A stretch of 64,000 nucleotides of DNA from Pseudoalteromonas sp. MEBiC 03607 (lineage in GTDB: Bacteria > Pseudomonadota > Gammaproteobacteria > Enterobacterales > Alteromonadaceae). The notes under the pieces are model-generated. The model was given only the letters and a program-made list of their open reading frames with translations. It made no database searches and had not been told where the DNA came from. Positions 1-8,650 of this stretch are shown here, piece after piece. A program made the translations under genes and the position numbers. The stretch spans positions 558,001-622,000 of the forward strand of contig NZ_SRRY01000002.1 of assembly GCF_004792295.1 (NCBI RefSeq), read 5' to 3'. Positions within the stretch are counted from its first letter, which is position 1, and each line of letters begins with the position of its first letter.

Positions 1-1143
1 AAACATCAACAAGCGATCTTCTGATGTGCCTCTCACATGCTCGCCATGGGCTTTGTAGCCTTTATCCTTAAGGTACTTTAATGTCTCTCGGTGTTTGTTT
101 TCAATAGGTTGTACTTGACTGTTTGAGCTACCTTTTAAGTTAACAAGAGCGATATCCATCGCCGTGAATACATCGGGCAGATTGGTTGGCTCAATACCGC
201 GCTCATTCAAAAGCTCTAATATCGGCACATTGAACTCACTGACTGCAACATCAGCCAGATTTAAATAGAGCTGCTCATGAATAAAATTATCACTCATGGC
301 TGTTGGTACACCGCTTAACTGTGCCGTTTGCGCTATTAATGCTGCTATATACGTATTGGGTAAGTTGCTTTTTATGGCAATGGCTATGTCATTTATCGTA
401 AAGTCTTTTGTCGATATGGCATTTTCAAATTCTGTCTCAGTTAAACTATGCGCGTTTAGAATAAATAAGATTGACGGCGAAATAAGTGCCGATGGACCTA
501 GTTGAAAAGGTGATTTTAAATACGTATTAAAGTTATCAGTGTTATCTAATAATTTGTATAGCGCTGTTTTATTTACTTGCTCTGGGAGTGGTACGTCGAA
601 CATGATTGAATGGGTATTAATGTTCAGAGACTCAGCATTAGATGTTAATTTTTTAACAGTGTCGGCATCAAAATAATCAACAACCTCAAGTCCTTGCCAG
701 TTTTTTAATATACTTATTGAGTCTGCATACTGAAACTGCTCTTCGGCATTACTTTTAATTGCGTTTATCAGTAAGGACTCAAATGAGCGATAAGATATTT
801 TGGTTAGTTCTGAATAACTTAAAATTTCTGAGAGGGGTAAATCGTCTTTGAGTGCTTGCTTAAGAGCAGCATCAATTTGGCTATGATCAGTGGCCGCTTG
901 TGTGGCTTTTATACTTTGTTGCTCACACTTAAGCTTTGCAAGTCGTAACTTTTTTAGAGCTGATGCTTTGCTGGTGTTTTGTTTATTTACATCTTCAGTT
1001 ACAGAGCTCAGGCTAGCAACATTATTAGTGTGTATGGGCAATTTAGCAGTAACTGTCTCGCTTTGGGTCTGTTTATCAAAGTACAGGTAGGTTCCTACTG
1101 CACAAAGGCCTATAAATACTGTGAGTGAAATACCTTTTTTCAT
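1..1143 (-). CDS. Partial exported or membrane-anchored protein of unknown function (3' end outside window)
   Basis: An open frame runs without a stop from ATG 1143 down to the left edge of the window, giving 381 visible codons; the 3' end is missing. The protein begins MKKGISLTVFIGLCAVGTYL, a short basic start followed by one hydrophobic segment, so it is either secreted or anchored in the inner membrane facing the periplasm. The rest is mostly helical and hydrophilic. Near the visible end, stretches such as VPILELLNERGIEP and LKYLKDKGYKAHGE resemble degenerate ankyrin repeats; this is only an impression. I do not recognise the family. Confidence 0.75.
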   Translation of the reverse strand, partial: MKKGISLTVFIGLCAVGTYLYFDKQTQSETVTAKLPIHTNNVASLSSVTEDVNKQNTSKASALKKLRLAKLKCEQQSIKATQAATDHSQIDAALKQALKDDLPLSEILSYSELTKISYRSFESLLINAIKSNAEEQFQYADSISILKNWQGLEVVDYFDADTVKKLTSNAESLNINTHSIMFDVPLPEQVNKTALYKLLDNTDNFNTYLKSPFQLGPSALISPSILFILNAHSLTETEFENAISTKDFTINDIAIAIKSNLPNTYIAALIAQTAQLSGVPTAMSDNFIHEQLYLNLADVAVSEFNVPILELLNERGIEPTNLPDVFTAMDIALVNLKGSSNSQVQPIENKHRETLKYLKDKGYKAHGEHVRGTSEDRLLMF

Positions 1144-1268
1144 ATTCAATCCATGGACTTAACTTGCAGAAATTGTATGGCTTTATATTGTGCTGTCAAC
1201 GACTTAGGGACGAAGAGCATAAATAGCCGACAAACAACTGATTTGTCGACTATGTTTTGCACTGTAGC

Positions 1269-2573
1269 CTAATGCAGTTTCATTTTTGGCCTAACAACGC
1301 GCAGTACTTTTTCGCTGATCCACAATGCAAAGGTTTTTGCGCTGCCATGAATGGCACGTTGATGCATACGATAGAGCGAAATATACATAAATCGCGCTAT
1401 TTTCCCTTCAATAAAAAAGCTATTACTGGTTAAGTTACCCATTAAACTACCTACCGTGCTGTATCGTGACAAATTAACTAAAGAGCCATGATCACTGTAA
1501 GTAAAGGCACTGAGTGGCTGGTTTTTGAGTGTGGCTATTAGGTTTTTTTCAACACATTGTGCCATTTGATGGGCCGATTGCGCTCTTGGGGGCACTTGTG
1601 TGCCATCTTCTTGGGTAAATGCGCAGCAATCACCAATTACAAAAATGTCGTCGTTAACACTACTTTGCAGGTATTGATTCACCTTAATTTGATTATTGCG
1701 GGTGAGTTCAAAAATACCAATGTCTTTAATGAAATCAGGGGCTTTTACGCCTGCAGCCCAAACCATGATATCGGCTTTAATATGTTCATCGTTTTTGGTG
1801 ATAAAGCTGTTTTCTGTGGCTTCTTTTACTTGCGTGCCTTCGCGTACTGTTACTCCTAACTTAACCAGCTCTCGTTTAGCCGAATTTGCAATGCGCTCGG
1901 GTAAAGCGGGTAAAATTCGCGGCCCCGCTTCAATTAAATCAATGTGTAAGCGTTTAGCAGTCATTTTATTAAGGCCATACATTTTTAGCATGTCTGAGAC
2001 ATGATAAAGCTCTGCCGACAGCTCAACCCCGGTTGCACCACCGCCGACTATAGCAATGGTTAAAGAATGCTGTGGATCATCATCTTGATGTAAACGGGTG
2101 AAGTTATCGAGTAGGGCATGCTGAAAGCGTTCAGCTTGTTGGTTTGAATCAAGGTAGAAACAATGCTTGTTAACGCCTGGGGTATTAAAGTCGTTACTGA
2201 CACTGCCTATAGCAAGTACTAGGTAGTCATAACTCACTTGGCGCTCAGGTAAAATACGGTGGCCGAGCTCGTCTTTTAACTCGCTTAAAGTAATGGTTTT
2301 GTTGGTTTGATCTAAGTGGCAAAAGCTGCCGAGTTGAAAATTATAATGATGTTTTGCTGCATGAGCTGAGTATACAACGCCGTCTAAATCGGCATCAATC
2401 GACCCCGTCGCTACTTCATGAAGTAACGGCTTCCAAATATGGCTGCGGTTTTTATCGATCAAAAGTATCTCTGCTTGGCGTTTTTTCCCGAGTTTGTGTC
2501 CTAATTGTGTTGCCAGTTCTAAGCCACCAGCGCCACCACCGACTATCACGATTTTAGGAGGTTGGTTAATCAT
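1269..2573 (-). CDS. ndh: Type II NADH:quinone oxidoreductase (NDH-2 family)
   Basis: Single-subunit, non-proton-pumping flavoprotein that passes electrons from NADH to quinone at the inner membrane. Two dinucleotide-binding folds are visible: IVIVGGGAGGLELA at about residues 8-21 for FAD, and TIAIVGGGATGVELSAEL in the middle for NAD(P)H. The late FAD motif FVIGDCCAF is also present. The frame is open further upstream to 2666, but ATG 2573 is preceded by GAGGG at good spacing and begins just before the Rossmann motif. It gives 434 residues, the usual family length. The gene is divergent from the RecQ-like helicase gene, with about 260 bp between them for both promoters. Other pyridine nucleotide-disulfide oxidoreductases are less likely because of the quinone-oxidoreductase-like C-terminal region. 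Confidence 0.88.
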   Translation of the reverse strand: MINQPPKIVIVGGGAGGLELATQLGHKLGKKRQAEILLIDKNRSHIWKPLLHEVATGSIDADLDGVVYSAHAAKHHYNFQLGSFCHLDQTNKTITLSELKDELGHRILPERQVSYDYLVLAIGSVSNDFNTPGVNKHCFYLDSNQQAERFQHALLDNFTRLHQDDDPQHSLTIAIVGGGATGVELSAELYHVSDMLKMYGLNKMTAKRLHIDLIEAGPRILPALPERIANSAKRELVKLGVTVREGTQVKEATENSFITKNDEHIKADIMVWAAGVKAPDFIKDIGIFELTRNNQIKVNQYLQSSVNDDIFVIGDCCAFTQEDGTQVPPRAQSAHQMAQCVEKNLIATLKNQPLSAFTYSDHGSLVNLSRYSTVGSLMGNLTSNSFFIEGKIARFMYISLYRMHQRAIHGSAKTFALWISEKVLRVVRPKMKLH

Positions 2574-2832
2574 TACGTTGCCCTCAAAAGTATAATACCT
2601 AAACACTCTTGCGAAAAAGCGCTTAGGTATTGCAAATCCATCCATCAATACCCCATGGCAACCCACCCATTGTGCGCCTTTTTGATGGTTTTGTCAGTAC
2701 CCATTAAGAACAATGTAGTTAACTTAGTTATATGAATGACCTTGGGAGATTGAGCCAAACACGTTAGTATGGCTAATTCGCAGTAAGAGACCTATCATTA
2801 CCTGAAAAAGGGAATGACAGTGAGGGATCAGG

Positions 2833-4767
2833 ATGACTACACCACTACACACTTCGTTGAATCAATACTTTGGCTTTAATGAATTTCGCCAAGGTCAGCA
2901 ACAAACCATTGAGCAGTTATTAAATCAGCAATCGTCGTTGGCAATTTTTCCAACTGGCTCGGGTAAATCTTTGTGCTATCAATTAAGTGCATTGCACTTA
3001 CCTAACTTGACCTTAGTGGTATCGCCATTATTGGCACTGATGAAAGATCAAATTAGCTTTTTAAATAGCAAAGGTATTTACGCGGCAAGCCTTGATTCAA
3101 GCCAAACCAGTGAGCAAAGTCATACGGTAATGAGTGATGTGCGAACAGGGAAGGTGAAAATTTTAATGGTCTCAGTTGAGCGTTTTAAGAATGAGCGCTT
3201 TCGTGAATTTATTAAACAAGTGCCTATTTCAATGCTGGTGGTCGATGAAGCGCACTGTATATCTGAATGGGGTCACAACTTTAGGCCTGATTACCTAAAA
3301 CTGCCGCGCTATCGTGAAGAGCTTAATATACCCTTGGTATTGCTACTTACCGCCACTGCCACTAAAAAAGTAAAGCGCGATATGTGTGAGCGTTTTGCTA
3401 TTGCCCCAGAATGTGTGGTGCAAACTGGCTTTTACCGAAGCAACCTCGACTTATCAGTGCTCAGTGTTGCAAGCCAAGAAAAATCTCAGCAATTAGCCAG
3501 TATTATAGCCAGCCAACAAGGAGCTGGGATTGTTTATGTCACCTTACAACATACCGCCGAGCAAGTAGCCGAAGGCTTGGCAAGAGCGGGCTTTAATGCG
3601 GTGGCTTATCATGCAGGCCTTGAGGATGATAAACGCTGGCAAATTCAAGATGATTTTATGGCGGGTAAAATCAATATCGTTGTGGCAACCATTGCTTTTG
3701 GGATGGGCGTTGATAAGTCTGATATTCGCTTTGTGATCCACTATGATTTGCCAAAATCGATTGAAAATTATAGTCAAGAGATTGGCCGCGCAGGGCGAGA
3801 TGGTGCGCCGTCAAACTGTTTTACCCTAGCAAACCTTGATGGCTTAAATACCGTTGAAAACTTCGTTTATGCCGACACTCCCGAGCAAAGTGGGATTGAC
3901 TATGTCATCAATAACATTCGTAACGAGCAAACGAACAACCAGTGGGAAATGCAAGAGTACAGCTTATCGAGCGAAAGTAATATTCGTGCTTTAGCGTTAA
4001 AAACCTTACTGGTGCAGTTAGAAATGCAAGGGGCTATTACACCTTTATATGCCTATTACGCCGATTTTAAATATAAGTTTTTAACGGATCAAAATGAGCT
4101 GCTTGGCCAGTTTGATGCTGACCGACAAGCGTTTTTACAGCAGGTATTTAAACATACAGAGTTTAAGAAAATTTGGGGCACACTTAATTTTGATGCGTTA
4201 ACCCGTGCCACTCAAGTTGATAGAAAGCGCGTGGTTGCAGCGCTCGATTATTTGGCTGAAAAGGGCCACATAGCCCTTGAAACTAAACGTATTACGCAAG
4301 TGTATGAGGTGAATAACTCGGTAATAAACCACGCTGATTTAGCACAGCAACTTCACCAATACTTTATCGAAAAAGAACAGGCTGAAATTAAACGTATCGC
4401 CACTTTAGTGCGCTTTTTTGAGCTAGATAGCTGCTTAAGTTATAACTTAGCCCGCTATTTTGATGACCAAAATGCACCCCAGCAATGTGGCCATTGTTCA
4501 GTGTGTAGAGGCCTGCAGGTAAAACTTAGTTACTCATTAGTGCATCAAATGCCTGAGCAAAATGTGATTGCCAGCAAAGTTGCTGAGCTTAAACAGCACT
4601 TAGCCGCTAAAGGAGTGAGTGATGTTAGCATCGATACTCAGTGCCGCTTTTTAGCGGGCATGAGCGTGCCTTTATTTACCCGTAATAAAGTCAGGCAGCT
4701 TTCAGGTTTTGGCCTTTGCGAACAGCAGCGATACAGTGATATTAAAGCCCTGCTACAGCAGTTGTAG
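2833..4767 (+). CDS. RecQ-family ATP-dependent DNA helicase lacking an HRDC domain
   Basis: Superfamily 2 3'-5' DNA helicase of the RecQ group, probably acting in recombination and repair. Visible motifs are Walker A PTGSGKS at residues 40-46, the DEAH box VVDEAHCISEWGHNFRPDY from about residue 136, motif III LLLTATATKKV, and motif VI QEIGRAGRDG. A four-cysteine zinc site follows (SCLSYNLARYF ... CGHCSVC). At 644 residues it is slightly longer than E. coli RecQ, yet the C-terminal 80 residues do not look like HRDC, so this may be a RecQ paralogue rather than the orthologue. A GGGA-type ribosome-binding site precedes ATG 2833. Confidence 0.88.
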   Translation: MTTPLHTSLNQYFGFNEFRQGQQQTIEQLLNQQSSLAIFPTGSGKSLCYQLSALHLPNLTLVVSPLLALMKDQISFLNSKGIYAASLDSSQTSEQSHTVMSDVRTGKVKILMVSVERFKNERFREFIKQVPISMLVVDEAHCISEWGHNFRPDYLKLPRYREELNIPLVLLLTATATKKVKRDMCERFAIAPECVVQTGFYRSNLDLSVLSVASQEKSQQLASIIASQQGAGIVYVTLQHTAEQVAEGLARAGFNAVAYHAGLEDDKRWQIQDDFMAGKINIVVATIAFGMGVDKSDIRFVIHYDLPKSIENYSQEIGRAGRDGAPSNCFTLANLDGLNTVENFVYADTPEQSGIDYVINNIRNEQTNNQWEMQEYSLSSESNIRALALKTLLVQLEMQGAITPLYAYYADFKYKFLTDQNELLGQFDADRQAFLQQVFKHTEFKKIWGTLNFDALTRATQVDRKRVVAALDYLAEKGHIALETKRITQVYEVNNSVINHADLAQQLHQYFIEKEQAEIKRIATLVRFFELDSCLSYNLARYFDDQNAPQQCGHCSVCRGLQVKLSYSLVHQMPEQNVIASKVAELKQHLAAKGVSDVSIDTQCRFLAGMSVPLFTRNKVRQLSGFGLCEQQRYSDIKALLQQL

Positions 4768-4772
4768 CAGGG
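4748..4772 (+). terminator. Hairpin overlapping the stop codon of the RecQ-like gene
   Basis: Perfect 10-bp stem (CCCTGCTACA / TGTAGCAGGG) with a 5-nt loop. It starts inside the last codons of the helicase gene and is followed by a T-containing tail (TCTTACATTTT), so it probably ends helicase transcription before the convergent trkH gene. The remaining 170 bp before trkH show nothing else. Confidence 0.65.
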
Positions 4773-4944
4773 TCTTACATTTTAAAATCAGGCTCTGTAG
4801 CTTCGGTAAACATTTTTGACGAGCCTGTCTTGAATAACTCTGTCTGTGTATTTTGTAAGGACAACTGAAAGTTTTCTTTGTCAAGTGGTAACTATTGCAA
4901 CGTGCCACTTATCAGTTTTGGGCTGAGTATTTAGGAGCTTCTTT

Positions 4945-6399
4945 TTATTGCTTCCAAAACGTACTCGTAAAAAGAGCAAAAACAGTAAAATATTCCAAGC
5001 GACCAACAAGCATTGCGCTGGTTAATATCCAGGTTCCTGCGTCTGAAACTGGTGCAAAGTTAGCGCCTACTTCACCAAACCCCGGTCCGAGCACATTGAC
5101 ACATGCGGCGACTGCTGAAAACGCACTCCAAAAATCCAGCCCTGTAAACATGAGTAATAATGTAAACAGCATGCTTGATCCTGCGGCAAAAGTCATAAAT
5201 GCCATAACGGCATGAAGTACATCATCTTTTACAGGGCTGCCTTGGTACTTAATGGTGAATATAGCGCGGGGATGAAGAAGTTGTTTAAAGTTATTGTTGA
5301 GCATTTTAACCACTAGAATATTTCTGATGATTTTATTTCCGCCAGCCGTTGAGCCCGCGCATCCCCCTAAATAGCCGGTGATAATAAGTAAAAATCCGAC
5401 AGCTTCGGGCCATTCAGTAAAGCTTGCTGCACCAAATCCGGTGCTGGTTATAAACGACACTATATGAAAAGTTGAAAAACTCAATGACTCAAAAATAGAG
5501 GAGTAGGTGTCGTGACTGTACAAAATAACGCCCGACAACACTGAAAGGGTTGTAATGATGTATATAAAATAACGCGTTTCTTCATCAGCATAGTAACTAC
5601 CGAGCGCTCGTTTGTGTACGACTCTAAAGTGCAGTGCAAAATTAATAGCGCCTGCAATCATAAATAAGTTGGCGACCCATAAAATTAAATGACTTTTGTA
5701 AAACCACATACTGGCATCGTGGGTCGAGAACCCTCCCGTTGAAACGGTTGTCAGTGCATGAGCCAGTGCATCGTAAAAAGTCATGCCTGCAAAATAGTAA
5801 GAAACAGTACACAACACGGTTATGCTTAAGTATACACTCCAAAGGTAATGCGCCGTGTTTGCAATACGAGGTGATAGCTTTTCATCTTTAATTGGCCCAG
5901 GTGTTTCGGCTTTTAAGAGCTTCATGCCACCTATATTTAGCATGGGTAAAATAGCCACCACGAAAATCACAATGCCGAGCCCTCCCATCCATTGTAAAAA
6001 CTGGCGGTATAATAAAAACGTACGCGGCATATCATCTAAGCCCGACAGAATTGTGGCGCCGGTGGTGGTTAATGCGCTTATTGATTCAAACATGCCATCT
6101 GTAAAGCTCACTTTGGTGACTAAAATGATTGGAATTGCCCCCAAAAAGCCTGCAATCACCCACGTGGCTGTCGCGTAAATCAGTGCATCTCTAAAGTTGG
6201 CCAGTGATGAATCAACATGCTGGGTTTTTAACAGTATGACACTTGCTGTAAAAAGCATTATTGACGCAGGCAATAGGAATGACACGGATACATTATCTTT
6301 AAATAAAAATGAAGATAAAGCTGCAAATATCAATTGCACTATACTCATCCACAAAATAGGGAAAGCGAGTAATCGAAATGTGATTTTCCAATTGATCAT
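4945..6399 (-). CDS. trkH: Trk/Ktr-type potassium uptake membrane subunit TrkH
   Basis: Integral inner-membrane K+ (or Na+/K+) translocating subunit of the TrkH/KtrB superfamily, 484 residues, the family's normal length. The four pore-loop repeats can be followed: ALTTTGATILSG, TVSTGGFSTHDAS, TSTGFGAASF and NVLGPGFGEVG. The characteristic GGCAGSTAGGNKIIR segment is also present. TrkH needs a cytoplasmic NAD-binding partner (TrkA), which is not in this window. It is divergent from a short KdpD-like kinase and KdpE-like regulator, which points to control by K+ or turgor stress. The ribosome-binding site before ATG 6399 is weak. Confidence 0.93.
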   Translation of the reverse strand: MINWKITFRLLAFPILWMSIVQLIFAALSSFLFKDNVSVSFLLPASIMLFTASVILLKTQHVDSSLANFRDALIYATATWVIAGFLGAIPIILVTKVSFTDGMFESISALTTTGATILSGLDDMPRTFLLYRQFLQWMGGLGIVIFVVAILPMLNIGGMKLLKAETPGPIKDEKLSPRIANTAHYLWSVYLSITVLCTVSYYFAGMTFYDALAHALTTVSTGGFSTHDASMWFYKSHLILWVANLFMIAGAINFALHFRVVHKRALGSYYADEETRYFIYIITTLSVLSGVILYSHDTYSSIFESLSFSTFHIVSFITSTGFGAASFTEWPEAVGFLLIITGYLGGCAGSTAGGNKIIRNILVVKMLNNNFKQLLHPRAIFTIKYQGSPVKDDVLHAVMAFMTFAAGSSMLFTLLLMFTGLDFWSAFSAVAACVNVLGPGFGEVGANFAPVSDAGTWILTSAMLVGRLEYFTVFALFTSTFWKQ

Positions 6400-6510
6400 A
6401 CGTCTACTGATTTAACGAACGGCTCTTAAATCAGCATGCTATTGAAATAGGCGTAGATGTCTTTAGAGAGAGTGAAAGCTTTATAAAGATTTTATGCCGA
6501 GATAAAAAAA

Positions 6511-6528
6511 CTTTATAAAAACTTTATA
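6511..6528. promoter_or_regulatory. Candidate KdpE-like binding site: CTTTATA repeats with 11-bp period
   Basis: CTTTATA occurs at 6511-6517 and again at 6522-6528, exactly 11 bp apart on the same strand. A third copy lies at 6479-6485. Tandem direct repeats spaced by one helical turn are typical of OmpR/PhoB-family regulators. The site lies in the 186-bp divergent region between trkH and the KdpDE-like genes. Function is inferred. Confidence 0.45.
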
Positions 6529-6585
6529 GTGACAAGAATAAAAACACTTTAATCTAATGACAATTCGTTAGATGAGCATAAACAG

Positions 6586-7890
6586 ATGATGCAGTCAGTA
6601 TTCAAACCCCCGTTATTTAAGGCCATATTTTTAAGTGTATTGATGCCGCTTGTAGTGGTGCTTGCTATTTTTCCGTTTCGTGAGCTGTTTACAACTACCG
6701 ATATTGTGATGTTACAGCTGTTGTGGGTGACGTGGGTGGCTGTACGAAGTAATCGCCGTGTTGCAGCGCTGACAACCCTAGTGAGTGTCGCCTGTACTGA
6801 CTGGTTTTATGTGGTGCCTTACTTTACTTTTCATATCGAAAATATTGAATATGTGGTCACCTTTTTGGTGATGCTGATTGTGGGTTTAGTCATAAGCCAC
6901 CTTGCTGGGGAGCTCAATACCAAGGTTCGCGATGTGCAAGCCCATGCAAGTAATAGTCGCTTATTGTATGAATTAGCTAAAAAACTTAATGATCTCGATA
7001 GCCTTGAGGAACAAAAGCAGCTGTTTTTAACAACCATGGCCGCGCATTTAAAGGTTGCGTGTGATTGGCAGCTAACAGCCTCTAAGCAGTTTATTTATTT
7101 AAATGAACAACAAGCGGAATTTGGCGGCATCGCGTTTGCTAAAGCGCTTAATGCAGAGCAACAGGCTTTGGCGAATACAGCGTGCTCTTTACTGTATCAG
7201 GTTCAAGAAAAAACCTTACTGCGAGAGCAATCAGCGGCGATTAAAGTACAGGCCGAGTTAGAAAGGTCAAAAAACACCTTGTTGCGCAGTTTATCCCATG
7301 ACTTACGAACACCATTAGCGACCATTATGGGCGCATCAAGCATGTTGGCTGATGATGATATTCAACTAAGCTCTGAGGTTATCAAAGAGCAAGCTGCTAA
7401 TATTTATGAGCAAAGTAAAATTCTTAACCAGCACTTTGATAAAGTCATGGAGCTCAGTAAAGTGAATAAGTTAGCTGAGAATATTAAATGGCAAAAACTA
7501 CCCATTTTGACCTTAATTAGCGAAGCTAAATCACGCCGTCAGCAACAACTACAAAACTTTAAACTGCACATCGAAGCTCAGCAACAAAGCATCTGTTTTG
7601 GCGATGAAACCTTACTCGAAATTGCCTTTGCCAATATGCTCGAAAACGCAGCTCGTTACGGAGATGGTTCGGCGAACATGCAATTTATTGAAACACAAGA
7701 CGAATACCAAATTGTGTTAACTAACCCTTTTGCTAATAAGCACGAGACGAGTCAAGATGAAGGCGTTGGCCTAGGGAGTGTTATTTGCGATGTGGTTGCT
7801 AAATGTCATCAGGGGCGCTTTGAATTAACCCTCAATGAGCAGGCAAAGCAGGCAACAGCTATATTAATTTGGAGTAACAGCCGTGGCTAA
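6586..7890 (+). CDS. Short KdpD-like sensor histidine kinase (DUF4118 membrane domain, HisKA, HATPase)
   Basis: Membrane sensor kinase, 434 residues. Residues 1-110 hold about four membrane segments resembling the DUF4118 region of KdpD. A linker follows, then the H box SLSHDLRTPLATI with phospho-acceptor His238, an N box NMLENAARYGDGS and a G box GVGLGSVICDVV. Full KdpD is near 890 residues and carries N-terminal KdpD and Usp domains that regulate it; both are absent here. The stop overlaps the start of the response regulator gene, so the pair is translationally coupled. No kdpFABC genes are nearby; trkH is the divergent neighbour and the likely target. Confidence 0.85.
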   Translation: MMQSVFKPPLFKAIFLSVLMPLVVVLAIFPFRELFTTTDIVMLQLLWVTWVAVRSNRRVAALTTLVSVACTDWFYVVPYFTFHIENIEYVVTFLVMLIVGLVISHLAGELNTKVRDVQAHASNSRLLYELAKKLNDLDSLEEQKQLFLTTMAAHLKVACDWQLTASKQFIYLNEQQAEFGGIAFAKALNAEQQALANTACSLLYQVQEKTLLREQSAAIKVQAELERSKNTLLRSLSHDLRTPLATIMGASSMLADDDIQLSSEVIKEQAANIYEQSKILNQHFDKVMELSKVNKLAENIKWQKLPILTLISEAKSRRQQQLQNFKLHIEAQQQSICFGDETLLEIAFANMLENAARYGDGSANMQFIETQDEYQIVLTNPFANKHETSQDEGVGLGSVICDVVAKCHQGRFELTLNEQAKQATAILIWSNSRG

Positions 7891-8551
7891 TATTTTGGTT
7901 TTAGAGGACTCACCGCCTCTGCAAAGTTTTTTAAAAACACTGCTCAAAGCAAGTAACCATGAAGTCAGTGTGTGCGCGAAAGGGCTTGATGCGTTTGCAC
8001 TTTTAAGCCAGCAGCAGTTTGATTTAGTGCTGCTTGATTTAGGTTTGCTCGATATGGATGGGCAAGATTGGCTGGTGGAGTTTAGGCAGTGGAGTCTGCT
8101 CCCTGTTCTGGTACTTTCTGCGCGCGACGGCGAAACAGAAAAAGTCACCGCCCTTGATAACGGCGCTAACGATTACCTAACCAAACCATTCAGCGCAAAC
8201 GAATTATTAGCGCGTATTCGGGTGCTTCTGCGCACACAAACAACACCAAGCCTAACGTTGCAATGTGGCGATATTCACATCGACCCGCATAAACATGTGG
8301 TCCGTAAAGGCGCTGAAGAAGTTAAACTAACTAAAAAAGAGTACGCTATTTTGCTGTTGTTATTTCAGCAAAAAGACAAGGTGTTAACGCATAACGCTAT
8401 TTTATCTGAGGTGTGGGGAGAGCAGTATATTAATCGCCCTGAATACGTGCGTGTACATATTGGTCAGTTAAGACAAAAGCTTGAGCAAAATGCGGCAAGC
8501 CCTAAACATATCTTAACTGAGCCCGCTGTGGGTTATCGATTAGTTGATTGA
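7883..8551 (+). CDS. KdpE-like OmpR/PhoB-family response regulator
   Basis: Cytoplasmic transcription factor, 222 residues. The receiver domain (about 1-115) has the acidic pocket E8/D9, phospho-acceptor Asp52 in LVLLDLGLLD, and the conserved Lys in YLTKPFSANELLARI. The C-terminal winged helix (about 130-222) includes LTKKEYAILLLLF and YVRVHIGQLRQKLE, typical of KdpE-type regulators. It overlaps the kinase gene by 8 bp. Predicted to bind the CTTTATA repeats upstream of the operon and control trkH and itself. Confidence 0.88.
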   Translation: MANILVLEDSPPLQSFLKTLLKASNHEVSVCAKGLDAFALLSQQQFDLVLLDLGLLDMDGQDWLVEFRQWSLLPVLVLSARDGETEKVTALDNGANDYLTKPFSANELLARIRVLLRTQTTPSLTLQCGDIHIDPHKHVVRKGAEEVKLTKKEYAILLLLFQQKDKVLTHNAILSEVWGEQYINRPEYVRVHIGQLRQKLEQNAASPKHILTEPAVGYRLVD

Positions 8552-8650
8552 GTTTAATAATAGTCACGACTTTTTTAATTTGCTGTTGAGCTTATAGGCT
8601 TTTTAAACTATTGTTTTAGTTTACGAAAATAATGAAAAGGTGCTTGATAA

